Shown: positions 29,780 to 37,868 of the stretch, piece after piece
Position numbering within the stretch: position 1 is the first letter of the stretch
Layout of the letters: each line of letters starts with the position of its first letter
DNA from: Burkholderiales bacterium
GTDB taxonomy: Bacteria > Pseudomonadota > Gammaproteobacteria > Burkholderiales > Casimicrobiaceae
Length of the DNA: 64,000 nt
NCBI GenBank assembly: GCA_015075645.1
Contig: JABTUF010000002.1
Coordinates: 434,001 to 498,000 of the forward strand
Reading direction: 5' to 3'
The notes under the pieces: model-generated
Databases searched by the model: none
What the model saw: only the letters and a program-made list of their open reading frames with translations
Told to the model about the DNA's origin: nothing
Program-made: the position numbers and the translations under genes

Positions 29780-30652
29780 TCAGCCTCCGTAGCCGTTCCA
29801 CCTCGTCGGGCAGTCCTCGGTCTGGCCCCACCACCCGGGGCAGTATCGGATGCGGACCTTCTGGCGGCAGATCGCGCCGTCGAGGAAATCGGAAGTCGAG
29901 CAGGTCGCGATCTCGTCGTGCATCGCGTCCCAGCGTGAACGCGGCGCCGTTTCGTGGGACAGGACCGCGACGACTGCCGGTTCGGCGACTTCGGCGGCAC
30001 GCGGCGGTGCTTCCGTCGCCGCGACCGCGGGACGCGGCACTTCGCGCGGAGGTGAGTTGCGGGACGTCCGCGGCTTCGGACGCGCGTGCGGTTTGGCGGC
30101 GACCCGGGCGGCCGAAAGCGTGCCCTGCGTCGATGCGCTCCGGGCTTGCGGTCCTGCCGCCGTGGCATTGGGAAGCGGCGACTCCGGTGCTGCTGCAGCC
30201 ATCGTCGGTGCGGGCGGTTGGGCCGTTGTGCGCGTCGTGTCGCTCGCGCCCCGCGCCGCCTGGTCCTGCGGGAACCGCAGGTCGCCGACGCGTTCAACGG
30301 CCAGGAAGGCCGCGACCGCCAGGACGCCCAGCGCGCTCCACGCCACCAGACGCTCGCCCCGCTCTTCGGACGATGTCTCCGTGCGGCGGGGCGCCGCCGT
30401 GAGCGGCGTCGGATCTCGCGTGAGGCGTTGCGCCGGCGTCGGGCGAGATGCGGCAGGGTCGCGGGCTACGGCATCGTCGGGCCAGGCGGACACGCGCTGA
30501 ATCGCCCCGCAGTTCGGGCAGAACCGAGTGCCGGACGGTTGGCCGACGCCGCAAAGGCGGCACGTGCTGCGCGGCGCCGCATGCGGCAACACCGCCCCGA
30601 CTTCCGTCAGGGACTGACGCCCCGCGTCACTCCCGAATCCTTTCTGCTGCAT
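29780..30652 (-). CDS. Zinc-ribbon / single-TM / Pro-rich protein with Cys-rich C-terminal domain (copy B)
   Basis: 290 residues, same architecture as the gene at 26754: an N-terminal zinc ribbon (CRLCGVG ... FCPNCGA), one membrane helix (about 99-114), a long low-complexity Ala/Pro/Arg linker and a C-terminal head with C-x10-C-x8-C-x9-C. The heads align directly: RW-x-L/M-x2-D/K-I-x2-C, then C-R/Q-x-K-x-R-x2-YC, then PGWWGQTEDCP. The linkers differ completely. Function is unknown; the head would be periplasmic. Confidence 0.75.
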   Translation of the reverse strand: MQQKGFGSDAGRQSLTEVGAVLPHAAPRSTCRLCGVGQPSGTRFCPNCGAIQRVSAWPDDAVARDPAASRPTPAQRLTRDPTPLTAAPRRTETSSEERGERLVAWSALGVLAVAAFLAVERVGDLRFPQDQAARGASDTTRTTAQPPAPTMAAAAPESPLPNATAAGPQARSASTQGTLSAARVAAKPHARPKPRTSRNSPPREVPRPAVAATEAPPRAAEVAEPAVVAVLSHETAPRSRWDAMHDEIATCSTSDFLDGAICRQKVRIRYCPGWWGQTEDCPTRWNGYGG

Positions 30653-30734
30653 GCCCGCCCCCGACGAAAGGGGAAAGCAACTTCTGCACCGCGCCGCGCG
30701 CTGGTCGACGGGCGGCGCACGGCGCGGAGGGACG

Positions 30735-31016
30735 TCAGCCTGCGGCGGCCAGCGCGTACGTCGGATCGAGGGCGCGCGGCCAGGGGAGAGTCGGCGTGCA
30801 CGACGATGCTCCTCCCGAAACTCCTGAACGCGCCTCGTCGCCGGATTGGTCGACGATCGACGGGATCGCCTCGCGGTTGCGACCGATCTCGAGCGCCTCG
30901 CCCACGATCGCGGCGGAGGTCTTCGCGCCCTTCACGTTGTTGTCTACGACCGCGCAGGGCATCGCGTCGCGCTCGGCGCGCGGCTTCGGGAACCGGGCCC
31001 CTCCGTGCGAAACCAC
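30735..31016 (-). CDS. Uncertain small hypothetical ORF in a 557-bp gap
   Basis: The gap between copy B and the DUF1631 gene (30653-31209) holds this 93-codon frame from a GTG; an internal ATG at 30962 gives 75 codons. The middle part (AVVDNNVKGAKTSAAIV, GEALEIGRNREAIPSIVD) uses codons typical of real genes here (GAG, CTC, GCG, ATC), while both ends look random. It may be a short gene or a decayed remnant of a longer one. No family or clear ribosome binding site was recognised. Confidence 0.3.
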   Translation of the reverse strand: MVSHGGARFPKPRAERDAMPCAVVDNNVKGAKTSAAIVGEALEIGRNREAIPSIVDQSGDEARSGVSGGASSCTPTLPWPRALDPTYALAAAG

Positions 31017-31164
31017 GGCGAGCGACGCCGCGACGAAGCGGCATCGCGCGACGAAGGGAGATTGCCCGATGGCCCGGCGCGGCGCCTCCCAAAGTGGGCG
31101 CGCCCGCCCGGCCCCGGCGGGCGCCCTCCCATCCGGCGACCGGGGCGCCTCGAGCGCCAGCCGA

Positions 31165-31170
31165 TAGAAT
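31165..31170 (+). promoter_or_regulatory. Candidate -10 box (TAGAAT) for the DUF1631 gene
   Basis: TAGAAT lies 40 bases before the ATG at 31210, in the same position relative to its gene as the box at 1183. The -35 region is G/C only. Confidence 0.4.
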
Positions 31171-31209
31171 GCCGGGAGCGGCCTGACGACGCGTCGGCCG
31201 CGCCGACCG

Positions 31210-33549
31210 ATGAACGCAGCGCCCTCTCTCCCACCGTCCGCCGACCGCGGAACCGCCCCGCGCCCTTCCGCCGAAGCCGCCGATCTCCTGCGTCAGGCGC
31301 ACGCGATGTACGCGTCCGAGGTCGCGGCCCTCGCGCGCACGTCGGTCGAGACGATGGGCGACCTGTTCGAATTGTCCGACTACGTCTCGCGCACCGAGGC
31401 GCAGGAGTTCCAGGACAAGCGCGGCGAATGGCTGAAGCGGTTCGACGTGGTGCTGAACGAACTGTTCGAGCGGCGGCTCTCCGGCGTCCACCGCAAGGGC
31501 CGCCGGCCGGACTTCGACGCGTCGCTCGCCTCGCTGCGCGTGCTCACCTCGTTCGACCACGACAAGCAGGCGGCCCTCACCAGCGCGACCGGATTCCTGC
31601 TTCGATTCACCAGGCGCGAACTCGACGCGCTCGACCTCCGCGTCGCCGAACTCCTGGGCGAGCGCCCGACGCGCGAACTCGACAATCCGTTCTCCCCGAC
31701 GTACCTGCTCGACGCGCTCGGCGCGACCTCGCGGGCGATCTATCCGTTGCCGAAGCTCTGGCGGCCGCTGATGGAACGCCTGGTCGCCGACATCACGCCG
31801 TCGGCGAACAAGGTCTACATCCGCGTCAACCGCTTCCTCGCGGATCGCAACGTGCTGCCCGACATCAAGGCAGCGCTCCGCGCGAAGAGCGACCTGTGGC
31901 CCGAAGACGATCGGGACCTCCTGCCCGCCTTCAGCCGGCTGATGAGCGAGGCGGGCCCGCTGCCGACCGACATCGTGATCCCGCCGTCGTTCTCCGATCC
32001 GAACGCGCCGATCACGCTCAACTTCGCCGACAAGCTGCCGTCGCAGCGCATCGCCGGTGTCGGAACCGGCGCCCCGCCGCTGCCCGAGGGCACCGTGCCG
32101 ATCCCCGCCGAGGCGGCGGCCGGCCTCGCCGCCGCGCCGCAGGTGATCGCCGGCCTCGCCGCGCTCTCGAAGGTCGCCGCGCAGGTCCCCCAGACCGGCG
32201 GCGCGGCGGCGGTGCCCGGCGACATGCCGAGCATCGATCCGCTGATGGCGCTCGGCGCGAACTCGCCGCTGTTCAACCTGCTCGCGCAGTGGCAGCGACT
32301 CGACCTTCCGGCCGCGATCGCCGAGGCCGCGCCGAAGTCCGCCGACGGCGGGGCGGTCGAGGTTCCGCGCAACCTCGTGCCCTACATCCGCCTCGCCATC
32401 GCCGACAAGCTCGAGCACGAGACCGACCGCATCACGATGGACGTGATCGCGCTCCTGTTCGACTACGTCTTCCGCGATCCGTCGATCCCCGAGACTCTGC
32501 GCGCGCTCTTCGGCCGGCTGCAGGTTCCGGTCGTCAAGGTCGGCCTGCTCGACCGCGCGTTCTTCTCTGACCGCGAGCACCCGGCGCGCCGGTTCCTCGA
32601 CCACCTCGCTTCCGCCGCGATCGGGGCGAACGGCGACCCCCGCTACTTCGAGGCGTTCCGCCGCACGGCGACGGCGGTCATCGACGACATCTGCTACAGC
32701 TTCGAGATCGACGTCGCGGTCTTCGCCCAGGCCGATCGCAAGCTCGCGCTGTTCATCGAGTCGGAGCAGCGCAGCACCACGGCCGCGGCCGAGCCCGACG
32801 TCGCGACGGCGCTCGAGAGCGAGGCGAAGGAGGAGGACCGGTCGTTCGCGCGCACGCAGATCCGCGACAAGCTCGGCGGCGTCGAGGTGCCGGTCGAGGT
32901 GCGCTCGTTCACCGAATCCGTGTGGGCGGACTACCTCGCGCAGCTGCGCAAGCAGGAAGGCCCGGGCGGAGCGGGCGTCGCGAACGGGCTGAAGACGGTC
33001 GACGACCTCCTGTGGAGCATCACCGCCAAGGAACGCACCGCGCAGAAGGCGCGGCTCACGAAGATGGTGCCCGGCCTCGTGGTCAGCCTGCGCAACGGCT
33101 GCAAGGCGCTCGGCCTCGAGCCCGAGCGCACGAAGCCGTTCTTCGACGAACTCTACCGGCTGCACATCGAGGCCATCAAGCCGGGCGCGGCGAAGCCGGC
33201 CGCCGATGCGGAGATCATGTCCCGGGCGGCGGCGACCGCGAACGGACTCCCCGCGGGAGCGAACGTCCACGACTTCGTGAACGATCTCGTGCTCGGCACC
33301 TGGCTCGCGTTCGACACGCCCGAAGGCCGCGTCAACGCCCGGTTGCACTGGATCAGTCCGATGCGGACGCGCTACGTGTTCACGAGCCGGCTCCGCGCGC
33401 GGGCGTTCGTCCATTCGCCGGAGGAACTCGCCTGGGAATTGCGCAACGGGCGGGCGGCGCTGGTGATGGAGCCGGTGCCGCTCGTCGACCGCGCGGTGTC
33501 CGCCGCGCTCGACCGCATCGGGACGCAGCGGTCGCAGCAAGCGGCCTGA
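31210..33549 (+). CDS. DUF1631 family protein
   Basis: 779 residues, largely helical, matching the DUF1631 family of beta- and gammaproteobacteria in length and pattern. Recognisable parts are SVETMGDLFELSDYVSRTEAQEF near the N-terminus (shown as DLFELSDYVSR), a Pro/Ala-rich insert about 295-335, IAMLFDYVF-type YIRLAIADKLEHE, and the C-terminal RLHWISPMRTRYVFTSR. Some databases label relatives thymidine phosphorylase, which nothing here supports. C-terminal parts of related proteins resemble PilZ-type domains, so a c-di-GMP link is possible but unproven. The gene converges with a GGDEF gene. Confidence 0.82.
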   Translation: MNAAPSLPPSADRGTAPRPSAEAADLLRQAHAMYASEVAALARTSVETMGDLFELSDYVSRTEAQEFQDKRGEWLKRFDVVLNELFERRLSGVHRKGRRPDFDASLASLRVLTSFDHDKQAALTSATGFLLRFTRRELDALDLRVAELLGERPTRELDNPFSPTYLLDALGATSRAIYPLPKLWRPLMERLVADITPSANKVYIRVNRFLADRNVLPDIKAALRAKSDLWPEDDRDLLPAFSRLMSEAGPLPTDIVIPPSFSDPNAPITLNFADKLPSQRIAGVGTGAPPLPEGTVPIPAEAAAGLAAAPQVIAGLAALSKVAAQVPQTGGAAAVPGDMPSIDPLMALGANSPLFNLLAQWQRLDLPAAIAEAAPKSADGGAVEVPRNLVPYIRLAIADKLEHETDRITMDVIALLFDYVFRDPSIPETLRALFGRLQVPVVKVGLLDRAFFSDREHPARRFLDHLASAAIGANGDPRYFEAFRRTATAVIDDICYSFEIDVAVFAQADRKLALFIESEQRSTTAAAEPDVATALESEAKEEDRSFARTQIRDKLGGVEVPVEVRSFTESVWADYLAQLRKQEGPGGAGVANGLKTVDDLLWSITAKERTAQKARLTKMVPGLVVSLRNGCKALGLEPERTKPFFDELYRLHIEAIKPGAAKPAADAEIMSRAAATANGLPAGANVHDFVNDLVLGTWLAFDTPEGRVNARLHWISPMRTRYVFTSRLRARAFVHSPEELAWELRNGRAALVMEPVPLVDRAVSAALDRIGTQRSQQAA

Positions 33550-33566
33550 CGCGATCGGGAGTCAGG
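33545..33566. terminator. Weak hairpin between convergent genes
   Basis: CCTGAC at 33545-33550 pairs with GTCAGG at 33561-33566 around a 10-base loop. It covers the DUF1631 stop and sits directly before the converging GGDEF gene. Confidence 0.3.
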
Positions 33567-33568
33567 AG

Positions 33569-35197
33569 TCAGTTGGCAGAGGACAGCGGCGCCGGAGTCT
33601 CCGGAGGCGCGGTGACCGCGACGCGGTTGCGCCCGTCCGCCTTGGCGCGGTAGAGCGCCGCGTCGGCGCGCGCGACGAACGACGAGGCGCTGTCGTCGGC
33701 GAGCGCGCCGGCGATACCGATGCTCACGGTCACCGGCGGCGCGCCGTCGTCGGCGTGACGCTCGATCGCGACCCGGATGCGCTCGCAGATCGCCGCCGCG
33801 GCCTCGACCCCCGCGTCGGCGAAGACGACGGCGAACTCGTCGCCGCCGAAGCGCGCGGCGAGGTCGGTGCGGCGCGACGCCTGCGTCAGCACGCGCGCGA
33901 TCCGCTGGAGCACCCGGTCGCCGGCGAGATGCGACGCGCGGTCGTTCACGTCCTTGAAGCGGTCGCAGTCGATCAACGCGAGTGCGCAGTGCGTCCCGCC
34001 GCGGACGAGCAGTTTCTCGAGCGCGCGGTCGAACGCACGCCGGTTGCCGATGCCCGTGAGGGCGTCGCGCTCCGCGGCGTCCGACCACGCCAGCGACTCG
34101 GCGCGCGCGCGTTCGACCTCCCTACGCGACCGTTCCGAATCGATGCGCAGCGAGGTCATCCGTGCACGCTGCTCGCCGATGTCGGCGGCGATCTCGCGCT
34201 CGAGCGCATGGTGGCGCTTGTAGTGCGACAGCGCTTCCGCCAGCCTCCCGGCGCGCTCGAGCGTCTGCGAGATCTGCAGATGTACGCGGCAGAGCAGCGG
34301 CTTGGCCGCCTGGGCGTCGCCGATCGCGTAGGCCTGCTCGAGCGAGGCGACCGCCTGCTCGATCGCGCCCAGTTCCCTGTCGCATTGGGCGACGAGGAGC
34401 AACGCGTACGCCTCGGCGAGCCGGTCGCCGCACTTCCGCGTCTTGTCGAGCGCGCGGTTGGACCACAGGCGGCCCTCGACCCAGTCGCCGCGTTCGACGA
34501 TCACCGCGCCCAGGCTCGACTCCGCCGCCGCGATCGCCGGCAGGTCGCCTTCCTCGGTCGCGACGTCGAGCGCGGTGCGGATCATCGCCTCGGCATTCGC
34601 GAGCGCGTCGACCCGAATCTCGTGCCCGGCCGCGCGGCAGGACGCGAAGATCGCGTTGCCGAGCGCGTTGGCGCATTCGCAGATCGCGCGCGGGGCGCCC
34701 GACTCGAGCGCGAACCCGAACGCGCGCTCGAGCGTCGCGACGCCGGCGACATGGCCGCCGATTTCCGAGAGCGATACCCCCAGCATGCGGTGCACCGCCG
34801 CGAGGAGTTCGCGATCGCCCATCCGGAACGCGCGTTCGACTTCACCCTCGATGACCGAGATGGCGGTCTCGGTGTCGCCGATGCGCCAGAATCCGGCGGA
34901 GAGCGCGAGCGCGGCCTCGACGCCGAGGCGCGCGTCGCCCAGGGCTTCCGCGCGCGCCTGCACGTCGAGCGCGCGCCGGATCGACGAGGCGAACTGCGCA
35001 TCGTGGTAGTCCGCCTGCGCGAGCGCGAGCGCGGCCCAGCCCGCGACGGTGGCGTCGTCGCAGGCGAGCGCGAGGTCGTGCGCGGTGAGTGCGATGTCGC
35101 GCGCCTCGTCGACGCGGCGGGCAGCGAGCGCCTCGAACGCCTTGCCGAGCGGAGTGCCGGAGAACTCGGGCGGCGCGCGTGCCATCACCGCGCTCAC
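33569..35197 (-). CDS. Cytosolic TPR-GGDEF diguanylate cyclase
   Basis: 542 residues from GTG at 35197, chosen because GGAGG lies four bases upstream; ATG at 35185 is the alternative. The first 370 residues are helical TPR-like repeats with many Ala/Glu (for example GVATLERAFGFALESG and AVASLEQAYAIGDAQAA), ending in a basic coiled stretch (SERSRREVERARAE). The GGDEF domain starts ERDALTGIGNRRAFDRAL and has the intact site RFGGDEF. Five residues before it is RRTD, an RxxD inhibitory site, so feedback by c-di-GMP is expected, unlike the PAS-GGDEF protein at 7737. Confidence 0.88.
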   Translation of the reverse strand: MSAVMARAPPEFSGTPLGKAFEALAARRVDEARDIALTAHDLALACDDATVAGWAALALAQADYHDAQFASSIRRALDVQARAEALGDARLGVEAALALSAGFWRIGDTETAISVIEGEVERAFRMGDRELLAAVHRMLGVSLSEIGGHVAGVATLERAFGFALESGAPRAICECANALGNAIFASCRAAGHEIRVDALANAEAMIRTALDVATEEGDLPAIAAAESSLGAVIVERGDWVEGRLWSNRALDKTRKCGDRLAEAYALLLVAQCDRELGAIEQAVASLEQAYAIGDAQAAKPLLCRVHLQISQTLERAGRLAEALSHYKRHHALEREIAADIGEQRARMTSLRIDSERSRREVERARAESLAWSDAAERDALTGIGNRRAFDRALEKLLVRGGTHCALALIDCDRFKDVNDRASHLAGDRVLQRIARVLTQASRRTDLAARFGGDEFAVVFADAGVEAAAAICERIRVAIERHADDGAPPVTVSIGIAGALADDSASSFVARADAALYRAKADGRNRVAVTAPPETPAPLSSAN

Positions 35198-35228
35198 GCA
35201 ACCTCCGTGCCCGAGGACCGCGGCCAGG

Positions 35229-35987
35229 TCACCGCGTCGTCGGCCCCGCGGCCCCGCCACGCACGTAGTCGAGCAGGCGCGCGCGCGCCTCCTCGACATC
35301 GGCCGGCAAGCGGTTGTCGCGCCCTTCGGGGGGCGGCATCGACCACTCGTCCGGCCGCAGGCCGAGCCGGGACGCGATGTCCCGGAGCAATTCGCCCTGG
35401 GCCCGGACATAGGTTTCGTAGCGCACCACGAGCACCGGCCGGCCGAGCTCCGACAGGAGCGCGGACCAGCGCTCGTTCTGCTGGCGGAGCATCCGCGCCA
35501 GCCGGTGCGTGATGCTCGACGGCTCGAGCGAGACCTGCGATTCGGTCGGTCCGCGCGTGTCGTCGAACGACCACAGGCCGGTGGCGAGCGAAACCTGCCA
35601 CGACACGGCCTGTGCCGCGAGGTCGTCGCGCAGCAGGAACACCAGCAGGTCCGCGCGGGCGAGCCAGCGCTCACGCGACGCCGGATGCTGTTCGCACTGG
35701 CGCCATTGGAGCTTCGCGGCGAACACGCCGTTCCCGGTCGTGCGATGTTCCTCCACCGCGTCGAGGTAGCCGGCATCGCCGGGGGCCCCGTCGCGCCACC
35801 GCGTCCGCAACGCCGTGCGCGTCTGGGCGCGCAGGTATTCGGTGGGGATCCCCAGGCCCGCGTTGACCATCTGGCGGCACAGCAGATAGGAACCCGACCT
35901 CGGCGTGCTGCAGATCACGACGCGGCGCACCGGTCGCTGCGGACGCGGCCGGTCCCATTCGGGCCGGTCGAGTTCGTCGTGGTGCAT
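35229..35987 (-). CDS. Stf0-family sulfotransferase
   Basis: 252 residues from ATG at 35987. The PAPS-binding loop is VVICSTPRSGSYLLC, followed by GLGIPTEYL, an aromatic/basic middle with FAAKLQWRQCEQHP, LLVFLLRDDLAAQAVSW (second phosphate-binding region) and VVRYETYV. These are Stf0 features; the mycobacterial founder sulfates trehalose. Here it would move sulfate from PAPS to an unknown sugar or lipid acceptor. It is 31 bases upstream of the TPR-GGDEF gene on the same strand. Confidence 0.82.
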   Translation of the reverse strand: MHHDELDRPEWDRPRPQRPVRRVVICSTPRSGSYLLCRQMVNAGLGIPTEYLRAQTRTALRTRWRDGAPGDAGYLDAVEEHRTTGNGVFAAKLQWRQCEQHPASRERWLARADLLVFLLRDDLAAQAVSWQVSLATGLWSFDDTRGPTESQVSLEPSSITHRLARMLRQQNERWSALLSELGRPVLVVRYETYVRAQGELLRDIASRLGLRPDEWSMPPPEGRDNRLPADVEEARARLLDYVRGGAAGPTTR

Positions 35988-36111
35988 GCGCCGGTAGTCC
36001 ACGGGTCCGGGTGTCGTTGTGGAAGCGCCGCGCAGTCTACACCGGCGAGGTCCATGCGAACCGGGCAGGCGAAACCGAAGTGCGACAATCGGATGCGCAC
36101 GCCGACCGACG

Positions 36112-37059
36112 ATGACCGCATTCGCCTCTTTCGTGGCGCTGACCGCGCCGCTGTTCGCACTGATCGCGCTGGGCTTCGTGCTCGCGCGGCGCGGCCGCTG
36201 GCGGGAGAGCGCGACCGAAGCGCTGACGCGATTCTGCTTCGCGGTCGCGATCCCTGCCCTGCTCTTCCGTCTGATGAGCGATTTCCCGTCGCTGCCGCGC
36301 GCCGACCCGCGCGTGCTTCTCGCGTACTTCGGCGCCTGCTTCGTCGTGTTCTTCATCGGGCGGCTCGTGTCGCGCCACGGATTCCGGCACGACGGCGTCG
36401 AACAGTCGGTGTTCGGCCTGGCCGGAACCTTCTCCAATTCGGTGCTGCTCGGCATCCCGCTCATGCAGGTGACGCTCGGCACGGCCGCGATGCCCACGGT
36501 GTCCCTCGTGGTCGTGTTCAACGCGCTCGTGCTCTGGACGCTCGTGAGCGTGTCGGTCGAGATCGCGCGCGCGAATGCGATGTCGGCGGGGACCTTTTTC
36601 GCGACCGCGAAATCGGTCGTCGCCAACCCGGTCGTCGCGAGCATCCTCGCGGGCACCGCGTTCGGCTTCACCGGGGCCTCGCTTCCGGCCTGGCTCGACC
36701 GCACGCTCGCGCTCCTCGCGCAGGCGGCGGTGCCGATGTCGCTGGTCGCGCTGGGCATGGGCCTCGGCGGCCACGCGATCGGAGCGCTCTGGCGGCCCAG
36801 CGCCGCGATGACCGCGATGAAGCTCGTGGCGATGCCGTCGGTCGCCTGGGGTCTCGCGAGGCTCGTGGGCCTTCCGGGCGTCGAGACCACGGTCGTCGTC
36901 GCGATGGCAGCGTTGCCGATCGGCGCGAACGTCTATCTGATGGCACGCCAGTTCGGCGCGCTCGAGGCCCCGGTCGCAGCGGGCCTCGTGCTGTCGACGT
37001 CGCTGGCGGCCGTCGGCACGCCGGTCGTGCTCGCCCTCCTGGGCGCGGCGCCGCCCTGA
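36112..37059 (+). CDS. AEC family transporter (second copy)
   Basis: 315 residues from ATG at 36112. Hydrophobic segments fill the length, with AGTFSNSVLLGIPLM (the conserved Asn/Gly-Pro motif of the first half) and ALPIGANVYLMARQF in the second. Same family as the protein at 2505 but clearly diverged. The upstream TGCGACAATCG at 36081-36091 also occurs, reversed, before the other AEC start. Substrate unknown, probably an organic acid. Confidence 0.85.
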   Translation: MTAFASFVALTAPLFALIALGFVLARRGRWRESATEALTRFCFAVAIPALLFRLMSDFPSLPRADPRVLLAYFGACFVVFFIGRLVSRHGFRHDGVEQSVFGLAGTFSNSVLLGIPLMQVTLGTAAMPTVSLVVVFNALVLWTLVSVSVEIARANAMSAGTFFATAKSVVANPVVASILAGTAFGFTGASLPAWLDRTLALLAQAAVPMSLVALGMGLGGHAIGALWRPSAAMTAMKLVAMPSVAWGLARLVGLPGVETTVVVAMAALPIGANVYLMARQFGALEAPVAAGLVLSTSLAAVGTPVVLALLGAAPP

Positions 37060-37084
37060 GGCTGACGTGATAACGTCACGCCCC

Positions 37085-37855
37085 ATGAAGCCCGTTTTCC
37101 TCGCTGTCGCGGCGCTCCTCCTGGGGTCCGCCGTTCCGCCGGTCGCGGCGGCAACGCTGTCCGCCGAATGCGGTCCCGCGCCGAAGGGCGCGATGTGCCT
37201 CGACGGCGCGTGGTTCGCGTTCTCGACGCTGAAGGTGGAAGTCCTGCAGGGACCGGTCACGTCGCGCTACGAGGTGACGCTCGGCGCCGGCCGCGACATC
37301 CTCGCGCGTATCGAGCAGTCGACGCCGCAGTACAGCGGTCGCGCCGACGTCCTCCTGGTCGACGGCACGACGGTCGTCTACCGGAACGAACGCTCGCTCC
37401 CGGGCGAGGGCCAGGAACTCCTGAGCGATCCGCTGCTCGCCGCCCAGGAAGTCGCCTCGTTCCTGCAACTGGCGTTGCCGAAGGGACCGAAGACGCTGCG
37501 CAAGGCGACACCGATTCGCGCGAGCGGCGCGCGCATCGTCGCGATGCGCACGCCGGCGATGTCGTCCTACTACGGTCCCCCCTGGACCGTCGGGGGCACG
37601 GCGACGCCGGGCAAGGGCGGGGACGTCGACTTCGACTTCACCGTGTCGTTCCGGCTCGCGAAGCCCGACGGGAAGGTCACCGCGAACGAATACCGGCACC
37701 GTTACCGCGGACGGATCGGGTTCCCCGCGACGCGCCCGCGCGTCCCCGACACGATGGACCTCACCGGCTGGACGCTCAACCTGCCGCCCGGGTCGATGCA
37801 GGGCTCGACGCTGGGCGACCTGCGCCGCTCGCTCGGCCTCCCGGCCAGCCGGTAG
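37085..37855 (+). CDS. Exported protein of unknown function
   Basis: 256 residues from ATG at 37085. A signal peptide ends VAA-ATLSAEC. The mature part has two early cysteines (AECGPAPKGAMCLDG) and is strand-rich: TSRYEVTLGAG, VLLVDGTTVVYRNERS, DFDFTVSFRLA and NEYRHRYRGRIGFP. No family was recognised. The TGACGT-GATA-ACGTCA dyad at 37063-37078, directly before the start, may be a promoter or operator element. Confidence 0.65.
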   Translation: MKPVFLAVAALLLGSAVPPVAAATLSAECGPAPKGAMCLDGAWFAFSTLKVEVLQGPVTSRYEVTLGAGRDILARIEQSTPQYSGRADVLLVDGTTVVYRNERSLPGEGQELLSDPLLAAQEVASFLQLALPKGPKTLRKATPIRASGARIVAMRTPAMSSYYGPPWTVGGTATPGKGGDVDFDFTVSFRLAKPDGKVTANEYRHRYRGRIGFPATRPRVPDTMDLTGWTLNLPPGSMQGSTLGDLRRSLGLPASR

Positions 37856-37868
37856 CCGCCCCGCGTCG

